A stretch of DNA of 6,717 nt from Clostridia bacterium. Its GTDB lineage: Bacteria > Bacillota > Clostridia > TANB77 > CAG-508. The stretch covers positions 1 to 6,717 of the forward strand of contig CAADYJ010000034.1 of the NCBI GenBank assembly GCA_900753245.1, written 5' to 3'. Positions 1-5,397 of the stretch are shown here, piece by piece. The translations under genes and the position numbers were made by a program. Position 1 is the stretch's first letter. Each line of letters begins with the position of its first letter. The notes beneath the pieces were generated by a model. The model worked only from the letters and a program-made list of their open reading frames with translations. It was not told the DNA's origin and ran no database searches.

Positions 1-38
1 AATAAAAAACAAAAGTAAAATTTAAGGAGGAATTTATT

Positions 39-491
39 ATGGAAAATGCATCAAAAGCATTAATTATTGCGGGAGCAATTTTATTATCAATATTAATTAT
101 AGGATTAGGAATGATGATATTCCAAAAAGCACAAGGAGCAATGGAAGGAGCAGGATTAGATACAGAAAAAGTAGATGCTTACAATTCAAAATTTGAAGAT
201 TATGAAGGAACATGTTCAGGAACAAATGCAAGAGCATTATGTGATTTAGTTAGAAGTCACAACAATGCAAATGTAGATGATCCTTCAAGACAAATTAAAT
301 TAGTTTCTGAGGGTAATCCTAGTACAACAGCAAATGATCAGGAAATTACAGCTAGTGAAATTAATACAATAAAAACGAATATAAAAGCAGGAAAAACATA
401 TACAGTAACATTAGGATATGATACTAAATCAGGCTATGTAGTAGGTATTTCTATAATAGAAAAGGATGGTAAAACACCTTCAAGTAACTAA
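39..491 (+). CDS. Pilin/pseudopilin-like single-pass membrane protein (uncharacterised), cluster gene 1
   Basis: A 150-residue protein. Residues 1-6 are a very short N-terminal tail (MENASK), about 7-29 form one strongly hydrophobic helix, and the rest is a polar domain with two cysteines (C59, C68) and a beta-rich C-terminal end (about 118-141). There is no classical signal peptidase site and no type IV prepilin leader. The start is well supported: AAGGAGG lies at 24-30, eight bases before the ATG. The stop is followed 28 bases later by the next gene, which begins with nearly the same residues (MENAVKAL), so the two are probably co-transcribed and distantly related. I do not recognise a named family. 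The architecture and the company of three similar proteins suggest a subunit of a Tad/type II secretion-like filament; that role is inferred. The gene itself is secure, the function is not. Confidence 0.85.
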   Translation: MENASKALIIAGAILLSILIIGLGMMIFQKAQGAMEGAGLDTEKVDAYNSKFEDYEGTCSGTNARALCDLVRSHNNANVDDPSRQIKLVSEGNPSTTANDQEITASEINTIKTNIKAGKTYTVTLGYDTKSGYVVGISIIEKDGKTPSSN

Positions 492-519
492 TATAAAAAT
501 AAATAAAGGATAAAAGAAT

Positions 520-1299
520 ATGGAAAATGCAGTAAAAGCTTTAGAAATGGCATTTGCTGTTATGATCTTTATAATAGCCTTATCAGTAAGTATGTATGCA
601 TTTAACAATGCAAAAAAAACATCAGACATTATGCTTTACGCACAAGACAAAACAAACTATTATGAGTATCAAGGCGCAAAAGGTAAGACAGCAGAAGATA
701 GAATAGTAGGGCTAGAAACAATAATCCCTACGGTATATAAATATTATAAGGAAAATTACACAGTATTATTCAGACAAGGTAACTATAATGCACAAACAGG
801 AGAACTTTCTAATTTAAAATATTTAAAAATTTACGATACACCTTCAAAATCTAAATCGAGCACAAATGGAGTAGTATTATGGGGAACAAGTAATACCTAT
901 GATACACTTATGCAAAATAAATATGCACAGTTTTTTGATGGAGGATATACACAATCATTAAATACAGAAATATTTTCATTTGATTTAGAAGAAGAAACAT
1001 TAAGACATGAACCATGGACAGGAAATTATAGTAAAGTAAGAAAAAATTTAGATTGCTTTTTTAATGGAGAAAAATATAAAAATCCTAACAATGGTCTAGA
1101 ATATAAAGACTACCAATATGCTAATGGAAAAAGCTTTATGGAACAATACAAAAACAAGCAATTTCTAGAAACAATAGGTGAATATAAATATAGCAGTACA
1201 CAGTCTAATGCAAACAATGATACACAAGACGGAAGCTCTATAAGTAGCTTAGTAAAACAGAAGAAAAAAAGAATAATAGTATTTACATTAATTAATTAA
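520..1299 (+). CDS. Pilin/pseudopilin-like membrane-anchored protein (uncharacterised), cluster gene 2
   Basis: A 259-residue protein starting MENAVKAL, like the product of the gene before it. A hydrophobic helix spans about residues 8-28 and is followed by a soluble domain rich in Tyr, Asn and Lys. Visible blocks that look like conserved core are RIVGLETIIPTVYKYYKENY (61-80), FDLEEETLRHEPWTGN (154-169) and a basic C-terminus (KQKKKR, 246-251). AAAGGA at 505-510 lies nine bases before the ATG and supports the start. The short gap on the left and the single transcription direction place it in one operon with its neighbours. The N-terminal anchor and extracytoplasmic domain fit a minor pilin or pseudopilin, but this is architecture only; I recognise no family and see no catalytic motif. 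Confidence 0.83.
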   Translation: MENAVKALEMAFAVMIFIIALSVSMYAFNNAKKTSDIMLYAQDKTNYYEYQGAKGKTAEDRIVGLETIIPTVYKYYKENYTVLFRQGNYNAQTGELSNLKYLKIYDTPSKSKSSTNGVVLWGTSNTYDTLMQNKYAQFFDGGYTQSLNTEIFSFDLEEETLRHEPWTGNYSKVRKNLDCFFNGEKYKNPNNGLEYKDYQYANGKSFMEQYKNKQFLETIGEYKYSSTQSNANNDTQDGSSISSLVKQKKKRIIVFTLIN

Positions 1300-1300
1300 G

Positions 1301-1340
1301 AAAGGAGATATACTAATTTATAAAATTAGTATAGATGTAA
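1301..1340 (+). promoter_or_regulatory. Shine-Dalgarno separated from its start codon by a hairpin
   Basis: The only good Shine-Dalgarno for the gene starting at 1345 is AAAGGAG at 1301-1307, 37 bases upstream, which is too far for normal initiation. Between them lies a perfect 11-bp inverted repeat: TATACTAATTT (1309-1319), loop ATA (1320-1322), AAATTAGTATA (1323-1333). Folding it out brings the Shine-Dalgarno to about 12 bases from the ATG. A minimal start-stop frame, ATG TAA, lies at 1335-1340. No U-run follows the stem, so it is not an intrinsic terminator. A structure-bridged ribosome binding site is the simplest reading; this is inferred. Confidence 0.6.
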
Positions 1341-1344
1341 TAAA

Positions 1345-1875
1345 ATGGGAGATAGTTTAATTACAATTGTAGCAATATTCTTAGCAGCTGTATTAATGTT
1401 TGTATTTCCATTAATGTCAATGTCAGAAAGAACAGACGATGTATCAGAATTAGCAGTGCAAACAGCAACAACAGAGTTTGTAGATAAAGTAAGAACAACA
1501 GGAAAACTTACAATAGACGATTATGATAAATACGTATCAACAATATCTTCTACTGGAAATTCATTTGATGTAGATGTAGAATTACAATTATTAGATGAAA
1601 ACCCAGGAGTAAAAACTACACAAGCAGAAATGACAAAAATAGGAGAAAATTTATATTACAGCTATTACACAAGTCAAGTAGAAGAAATGTTAACAGAAAA
1701 TGCAACTATTAAATTAAAAGAAGGAGATAGAATAGCTGTAACAGCAAAAAATACTAACAAAACAATATCACAAATATTAAAGAACTTCTTCTATCAATTA
1801 GCAGGAAATGATACATATCAAATTGCTGCTCAACATGCAGGAATAGTAACTGCAAATGGAACAACTACTAGATAA
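1345..1875 (+). CDS. Pilin/pseudopilin-like membrane protein (uncharacterised), cluster gene 3
   Basis: A 176-residue protein. Residues 1-4 are cytoplasmic, about 5-24 form a hydrophobic helix, and the remainder is a polar, mostly acidic domain. The segment after the helix (about 34-50, ELAVQTATTEFVDKVR) looks like an amphipathic extension of the membrane helix, as in pilin stalks. A C-terminal block (KEGDRIAV 125-132, later HAGIV 164-168) looks like a compact beta domain. The ATG at 1345 is the only usable start: an in-frame stop lies at 1327-1329 and no other start codon intervenes, although the Shine-Dalgarno is remote and reaches the ATG only across a hairpin. An intrinsic terminator follows 14 bases after the stop. 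A TadE/TadF-like or DUF4320-like relationship is possible from length and layout, but I cannot confirm it by eye. Confidence 0.83.
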   Translation: MGDSLITIVAIFLAAVLMFVFPLMSMSERTDDVSELAVQTATTEFVDKVRTTGKLTIDDYDKYVSTISSTGNSFDVDVELQLLDENPGVKTTQAEMTKIGENLYYSYYTSQVEEMLTENATIKLKEGDRIAVTAKNTNKTISQILKNFFYQLAGNDTYQIAAQHAGIVTANGTTTR

Positions 1876-1887
1876 TATTAAAAAATA

Positions 1888-1912
1888 GGGGCAGATAAAA
1901 TCTGCCTTTTTT
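1888..1912 (+). terminator. Intrinsic terminator inside the pilin-like cluster
   Basis: GGCAGAT (1890-1896), loop AAA (1897-1899) and ATCTGCC (1900-1906) form a perfect 7-bp stem followed directly by six T (1907-1912). It lies between cluster genes 3 and 4. The next ATG is only 27 bases after the T-run, so no complete promoter fits between them. Gene 4 must depend on read-through or on a promoter inside gene 3, which suggests lower output of gene 4. Confidence 0.85.
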
Positions 1913-1939
1913 GTATATAAACAAAAGAAAGGAAAAAGT

Positions 1940-3541
1940 ATGAAATTACAACATTTAGCTATAGTTTTTGTTATTATAATATTGCCAATATCTATGGTAA
2001 TATCGCAATATATTCAAACTCAAATAGATACAATATCTTTACAAACACAATATAATAACAAATTACAAACAGCTACACATGATGCAATAAAAGCATTTCA
2101 ATTAAATACTTTAAACAATAAATATTCAACGCTAAGTGATTCAAAAATTAGAGATATAGAAGCATCCATTTCTACATTTTACAATTCACTAGGAACAGAA
2201 TTAGGAGCTAGTGGATATGACCGAGAAAGTTTGCAACAGTTTATACCAGCTATTGTATACACTATGTATGATGGATATTATATATACGGTAAATACCAAA
2301 ACGAAAAAGAAGGTAAATACCAATATGGATTAAAACCATACATATATTATTCTTGTAGATATGTAAGTAATAATGATGATTTTGTTGTAAATTATACTTT
2401 AGACAATAGCATTACTGTATTTGGAAAAATTAATGGTACATATCTTACAAAATCTGGAACACTAATAAATCCAGATACAGTACAAATAAACGGAGATACA
2501 GTAATATATAATGATATTACAATAGATTCGGAAATATTAGAAGAGCAATTAGTAACATTATCAGACAGTGGAAATCCAGACAAACAAACATACCAATACA
2601 CAGTATACAATAATCAAAAAATATATTATGATAAAAATAAAACAGATTCAATACCATATTTTAGGTATGTAAATAATAAAAAAGAATACATAACAGATTC
2701 ATCTGCAAATAACGAAGAACTAAATTTCTTAAGAAATAGCATGAGTAATGGAAATTTAATTTGCAATAGTGCAAAAGAATATTATAAAAATGCAAAAGAA
2801 TTTAGTACTTGGGTAAAAAATAATTTAAAAGGTATAAGCCAAGCAAATGCTGTAGATTCGCAAGGAAATAAAGTGAAATTTGCAATAAATACAGAAACAG
2901 CAGAAATATTTAAATTAAGTGAAGATAATGATCCATTATTAGATAGCTCTACATTTAATCAAAATAGAATATCAGTAATAAGAAACACAATACAAACAAC
3001 ATTAAATACAGCAATAGCAAACTATTCTTCAAATGCAAATTATGAATTTGCAATGCCAATATTTACAGAAGAAGATTGGGATAAGCTTGAAAATAACATA
3101 GCAGTAGCAGTATTTATGCAAGGTATACCAATTGGTTCTAAATATTATAATAATTATTGCATAATAACAAATAACCAAAACAAAGAAGTTGTAACAAAAG
3201 ATTCAATATATGTAATAACAGAAGATGGAGAAGCACATACACCAGCAAGTAAAGATGTAATAGATAATGGAAAAAATGTAGTTGCAGCATATAAAAATAT
3301 AAGCTATGAGGCACAAACAGTAGTAGGAAACGAGACATATACATATTATCCAAGAGTAGATTCAAAATGTTATGAATGTATAGTAAATGCTGCACAAACA
3401 TACAGTATAGATGATGTTATAGAAGGAAAGAGTATAAATAATAAAAATATAAAAGATTCCTCATTAAGAAAAATATACTTAACAGCTTTAGCAAGAGAAA
3501 GACAAAATTTATATAAAACAAACGGTTATTTTGGAATTTAG
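1940..3541 (+). CDS. Large membrane-anchored pilin-like/extracytoplasmic protein (uncharacterised), cluster gene 4
   Basis: A 533-residue protein. After MKLQHL, a hydrophobic helix spans about residues 6-22. A long polar helix-prone stretch follows (about 25-85), then a large Tyr/Asn/Ser-rich domain. Notable blocks are FIPAIVYTMYDGYYIYGKY (101-119), GLKPYIYYSCRY (130-141) and, near the C-terminus, a CYEC pair. AAAGGA at 1928-1933 lies six bases before the ATG and fixes the start. The gene follows an intrinsic terminator and is closed by a second one. With the three smaller anchored proteins upstream it looks like the large or tip component of a filament or secretion apparatus (TadG-like in position and size). 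I see no enzymatic motif and recognise no named family; the role is inferred from architecture and context. Confidence 0.85.
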   Translation: MKLQHLAIVFVIIILPISMVISQYIQTQIDTISLQTQYNNKLQTATHDAIKAFQLNTLNNKYSTLSDSKIRDIEASISTFYNSLGTELGASGYDRESLQQFIPAIVYTMYDGYYIYGKYQNEKEGKYQYGLKPYIYYSCRYVSNNDDFVVNYTLDNSITVFGKINGTYLTKSGTLINPDTVQINGDTVIYNDITIDSEILEEQLVTLSDSGNPDKQTYQYTVYNNQKIYYDKNKTDSIPYFRYVNNKKEYITDSSANNEELNFLRNSMSNGNLICNSAKEYYKNAKEFSTWVKNNLKGISQANAVDSQGNKVKFAINTETAEIFKLSEDNDPLLDSSTFNQNRISVIRNTIQTTLNTAIANYSSNANYEFAMPIFTEEDWDKLENNIAVAVFMQGIPIGSKYYNNYCIITNNQNKEVVTKDSIYVITEDGEAHTPASKDVIDNGKNVVAAYKNISYEAQTVVGNETYTYYPRVDSKCYECIVNAAQTYSIDDVIEGKSINNKNIKDSSLRKIYLTALARERQNLYKTNGYFGI

Positions 3542-3588
3542 AAAAGTAGAATCAAAATTAAATTTATAATTTTGATTCTACTTTTTTT
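3542..3588 (+). terminator. Intrinsic terminator closing the pilin-like cluster
   Basis: A stem begins at the base after the gene 4 stop codon. The left arm is 3542-3560 (core GTAGAATCAAAATTA), the loop AATTTA is 3561-3566, and the right arm is 3567-3585, complementary over 19 bases including the flanking A/T. The right arm runs into seven T at 3582-3588. The structure separates the pilin-like genes from the spoIVB-like gene as distinct transcription units. Confidence 0.9.
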
Positions 3589-3629
3589 GTATGAGGCATG
3601 AAAAAATGGTTAAACTAAATAAAAAAGAT

Positions 3630-3646
3630 AAGGAATGATTTTAGTG
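3630..3646 (+). promoter_or_regulatory. Ribosome binding site deciding a GTG start for the spoIVB-like gene
   Basis: AAGGA at 3630-3634 directly abuts an ATG at 3635, which is too close for that ATG to be used. An in-frame GTG at 3644 lies nine bases from the site and gives a clean start, MKKKIKILIILL, with the usual basic tail before a membrane helix. The GTG start is therefore preferred. Confidence 0.6.
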
Positions 3647-4303
3647 AAGAAAAAAATAAAAATATTAATAATACTATTAATATTGCTTGTACTATATATT
3701 TATATTGCAAATATAACATTATTTCCTAAAAGTATAATACTAATGCAAGGAGAAAAAATAAACTTAGCGAAATTATGGGGAATAGAGCTAAAAGAAAATG
3801 ACAATGCAGAAAAAAGTGTAGGAGAATCTGTAATAACCAAAACAATGGAAGCATCAACAAATACAGCAGATTCTGTAAATAAAGTGGGAAAAGTAGATTT
3901 AAAACTAAATTTATTTCAAATACCTTTATCAGAAGTAAATGTAAATGTAATACCCAAAAGTAGTGTAATTCCATTAGGAAATGCAATAGGATTAAAATTA
4001 TACACAGAAGGTGTGCTAGTTGTGGGAATGACTGAGATAGAAGGCGAAAAACCATATGAAAATACTGGAATAAAACAAGGAGATAGAATAATAAGTATAG
4101 ATGATAAACAAATAGAAAATACAGAAGATTTAATAGAAACAGTTAACTCTTCTAATGGTAAAAATCTAACTATAAAATATATTAGCAAAACTACAGAAGA
4201 AACTACAAATATTGTTCCTGTCAAAACAAAAAATAATGAATATAAGCTAGGTTTATGGGTTAGAGATGCAGCAGCACGGAGTAGGAACGGCCACATTTTA
4301 TGA
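3644..4303 (+). CDS. spoIVB: SpoIVB-like sporulation peptidase, N-terminal part (membrane anchor and PDZ domain), frameshifted
   Basis: The 5' part of a SpoIVB family S55 serine peptidase. In B. subtilis, SpoIVB is made in the forespore and crosses its inner membrane; it cleaves SpoIVFA and thereby triggers SpoIVFB-dependent processing of pro-sigma-K. From the GTG at 3644, residues 1-4 are basic and about 5-22 form a membrane anchor. A linker follows, then a PDZ domain at about 112-182 with the family signature VIPLGNAIGLKL and GIKQGDRIISID. The frame then reads LGLWVRDAAA, the conserved entry to the peptidase domain, and breaks: one extra C near 4277 moves the rest into another frame, leaving eight unrelated residues before a stop at 4301-4303. 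Removing one base would restore a protein of about 412 residues, close to the usual length (about 426 in B. subtilis). The gene stands alone behind a terminator; spo0A, its usual neighbour, is not downstream. Confidence 0.85.
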   Translation: MKKKIKILIILLILLVLYIYIANITLFPKSIILMQGEKINLAKLWGIELKENDNAEKSVGESVITKTMEASTNTADSVNKVGKVDLKLNLFQIPLSEVNVNVIPKSSVIPLGNAIGLKLYTEGVLVVGMTEIEGEKPYENTGIKQGDRIISIDDKQIENTEDLIETVNSSNGKNLTIKYISKTTEETTNIVPVKTKNNEYKLGLWVRDAAARSRNGHIL

Positions 4304-4883
4304 GCCTTCAACAGGAATGTTTGCTTCTTTAGGACATGGAATTACAGATATAGATACAGGAGATTTAATTACTATAAGTAATGGAGAATTAGTTACAACT
4401 AATATTGTATCTGTTCAAAAAGGAGAAAAAGGAAAGCCAGGAGAATTAAAAGGAAGTATAGAATCTAGTAAAACAATAGGAGATGTTTCAAAAAATACAT
4501 CTTTTGGAATATTTGGAAAAATAACTAATAAAAGTAATTTGAAAATATCTGAACAAGAAAAGGAAGTAGCTACAAGAGAAGAAATAAAAACTGGTAAAGC
4601 ACAAATTATTTGTGAAATAGAAGATGGAAAAAAAGAACATTATGATATAGAAATACAAAAAGTTTATACCTCAAATAATAGAGATAATAAAAGTATGTTA
4701 ATAAAGGTAACAGACAAAAAATTACTAGAAAAAACAGGGGGAATAATACAGGGAATGAGTGGATCTCCAATTATTCAAAATAATAAATTTGTTGGAGCTG
4801 TAACGCATGTGCTTGTAAACGACCCTACATCAGGATATGGAGTATTTGCAGATATAATGTTAAAACAAATGAAAGAAACATAA
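4266..4883 (+). CDS. spoIVB: SpoIVB-like sporulation peptidase, S55 catalytic part, separated by the frameshift
   Basis: This frame holds the complete peptidase domain; homology to SpoIVB begins at 4278 (GVGTATFYEP) and runs to the stop. Numbered from the ATG at 4266, the catalytic residues are His24 (SLGHGITD), Asp150 (KVTDKK) and Ser165 (QGMSGSPIIQ). Spacings of 126 and 15 residues agree with the H236/D363/S378 triad of B. subtilis SpoIVB as I remember it. Further family blocks are SFGIFGKI (79-86) and VNDPTSGYGV (184-193). The ATG at 4266 is only the first start in this frame: it has no convincing Shine-Dalgarno and overlaps the upstream fragment, so independent translation is doubtful and would give an enzyme with no anchor or PDZ domain. 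There are no other lesions over about 200 codons, which argues for a very recent mutation or a sequence error. Confidence 0.85.
   Translation: MQQHGVGTATFYEPSTGMFASLGHGITDIDTGDLITISNGELVTTNIVSVQKGEKGKPGELKGSIESSKTIGDVSKNTSFGIFGKITNKSNLKISEQEKEVATREEIKTGKAQIICEIEDGKKEHYDIEIQKVYTSNNRDNKSMLIKVTDKKLLEKTGGIIQGMSGSPIIQNNKFVGAVTHVLVNDPTSGYGVFADIMLKQMKET
4276..4278 (+). other. Probable single-base insertion (frameshift point) in the spoIVB-like gene
   Basis: The conserved family sequence requires GCA GCA GCA GGA GTA GGA ACG (AAAGVGT). The window has an extra C at 4277 after three GCA codons, turning the continuation into RSRNGHIL and a stop. The base sits at the end of a short GCA repeat (4268-4276), not in a long homopolymer. 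No slippery heptamer or downstream structure suggests programmed frameshifting. Confidence 0.75.
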
Positions 4884-4930
4884 CAATTGGGGACAGTCCC
4901 TAATTGGGAAAAGTTCTCAAAAAGGGACAT
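4884..4930. repeat. REP-like palindromic element
   Basis: Directly after the spoIVB stop, AATTGGGGAC (4885-4894) and GTCCCTAATT (4896-4905) form an inverted repeat around one base. The only mismatch is a G/T pair that would wobble in RNA. GGGAA (4906-4910) and TTCTC (4914-4918) form a second small hairpin, and GGGACATTG follows at 4924-4932. The GGGGACAGTCCC core resembles the dispersed short palindromes mobilised by Y1-type (RAYT) transposases. No transposase gene is in the window and copy number cannot be judged here. No T-run follows, so it is a poor terminator. Confidence 0.45.
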
Positions 4931-4936
4931 TGTTTA

Positions 4937-4980
4937 TAAAAAAGAAAATCCTCAGCTAAAATTAATTAGCTGAGGATTTA
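4937..4980 (-). terminator. Intrinsic terminator of the 100-residue protein gene
   Basis: A perfect 14-bp stem: AAATCCTCAGCTAA (4946-4959), loop 4960-4965, TTAGCTGAGGATTT (4966-4979). Read on the - strand it begins seven bases after the stop codon at 4986 and continues into TCTTTTTT (4945 down to 4938), the required U-rich tail. On the + strand no T-run follows, so it is mainly the - strand terminator. No clear terminator for spoIVB on the + strand was found. Confidence 0.85.
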
Positions 4981-4985
4981 AGGAG

Positions 4986-5288
4986 TTATACGTGAAATAC
5001 TAAAGCACTTGCGTATTCCTGACAATCAGAACCTGCTGGAGAAGCATTCAATTCTATATAATTTGAAGGTAGAAGTTTTGATACAACTATCCTATCATAT
5101 GGAAAATTAACTAATCTATAGAATCTATAGAAGTCTGTTCCACTAGATTTTGTTAGCTTCATTAACTGGGTTCTGCCATTTTTAGCGCGAGTTAAGGCAT
5201 AATTTCCTTTTTCTAAATTAGAAAATAAGCCACAAATTGTACGGCCAAATGGATTGGTTTCAAGTGAGTTTAATGCAATAGTAGTCAT
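4986..5288 (-). CDS. Orphan 100-residue protein of unknown function
   Basis: I do not recognise this protein. It has 100 residues, no signal peptide, no membrane helix, and two cysteines (C19, C88). The central part (about 28-78) alternates hydrophobic and polar residues with many Arg, Lys, Tyr and Phe (GNYALTRAKNGRTQLMKL; DFYRFYRLV), which suggests a small beta-rich cytoplasmic domain; nucleic-acid binding is conceivable but unproven. The gene looks real: AAGGAGGG lies at 5300-5307 upstream of the ATG, a probable promoter lies beyond, and a perfect stem-loop terminator follows the stop. It is therefore probably monocistronic, placed between murC and a convergent spoIVB. Its G+C is about 33 % (my count), somewhat above the neighbours, which may hint at separate acquisition. 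It lies close to a REP-like repeat. Confidence 0.72.
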   Translation of the reverse strand: MTTIALNSLETNPFGRTICGLFSNLEKGNYALTRAKNGRTQLMKLTKSSGTDFYRFYRLVNFPYDRIVVSKLLPSNYIELNASPAGSDCQEYASALVFHV

Positions 5289-5307
5289 AATAGGTAAAAC
5301 CCTCCTT

Positions 5308-5360
5308 AAAAAAATATGTTATATAATTAAGTTACTTAATTAATATAACATATTTTTTTT
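5308..5360 (-). terminator. Long palindrome: probable murC terminator, possibly bidirectional
   Basis: Bases 5308-5332 and 5334-5359 are complementary over 25 pairs with a single bulged A at 5343, centred on T5333. The stem is almost pure A/T. Each strand ends the structure in a run of T (seven on the - strand at 5314-5308; eight on the + strand at 5353-5360). Read on the - strand it lies about 40 bases after the murC stop and immediately before the Shine-Dalgarno of the 100-residue gene. It can end murC transcripts, but it also overlaps the promoter of the next gene, so an operator role is possible. Confidence 0.65.
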
Positions 5361-5370
5361 AAAATGTAAA
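5342..5370 (-). promoter_or_regulatory. Probable sigma-A-type promoter of the 100-residue protein gene
   Basis: On the - strand, TTTACA (5370-5365) and TATATT (5347-5342) are separated by exactly 17 bases, each one base off the consensus TTGACA/TATAAT. The expected start would be near 5335, in the centre of the palindrome, giving a leader of about 45 bases that includes the AAGGAGGG site. In such AT-rich DNA chance matches are common, so confidence is moderate. Confidence 0.5.
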
Positions 5371-5397
5371 TATATGTCGAAAAATAAAACATATTGT

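Noticed and set aside
1309..1333. The hairpin before gene 3 as an intrinsic terminator
   Set aside because: No U-run follows the right arm (the next bases are GATGTAATAAAA) and the stem is AT-rich. A translational role fits better.
2392..2610. Open frame of 72 codons on the - strand opposite cluster gene 4
   Set aside because: It has low-complexity Ser/Val/Ile composition, lies opposite a well-supported + strand gene and shows no domain. It is a shadow of AT-rich coding sequence.
3138..3401. Leu/His-rich - strand open frame of 87 codons
   Set aside because: The repetitive Leu/His/Tyr composition is what reverse reading of Ala/Thr/Asn-rich AT codons gives, and it lies wholly within gene 4.
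3589..3634. Possible sigma-G-type promoter for spoIVB (GTATG at 3589, GCATG at 3596)
   Set aside because: The -35-like pentamers fit GHATR, but at 15-18 base spacing only AATAAAA-like sequence is found instead of CATNNTA, and a start there would nearly remove the ribosome binding site.
4262..4300. Programmed +1 frameshifting in spoIVB
   Set aside because: There is no slippery codon/stop context at the shift (GCA CGG AGT), no internal Shine-Dalgarno and no obvious downstream structure, and I know of no SpoIVB family precedent. A mutation or sequence error is simpler.
3726..4311. Two overlapping - strand open frames opposite spoIVB
   Set aside because: Both are Leu/Phe/Ser-rich antisense shadows of the clearly homologous SpoIVB coding strand, including the frameshift area.
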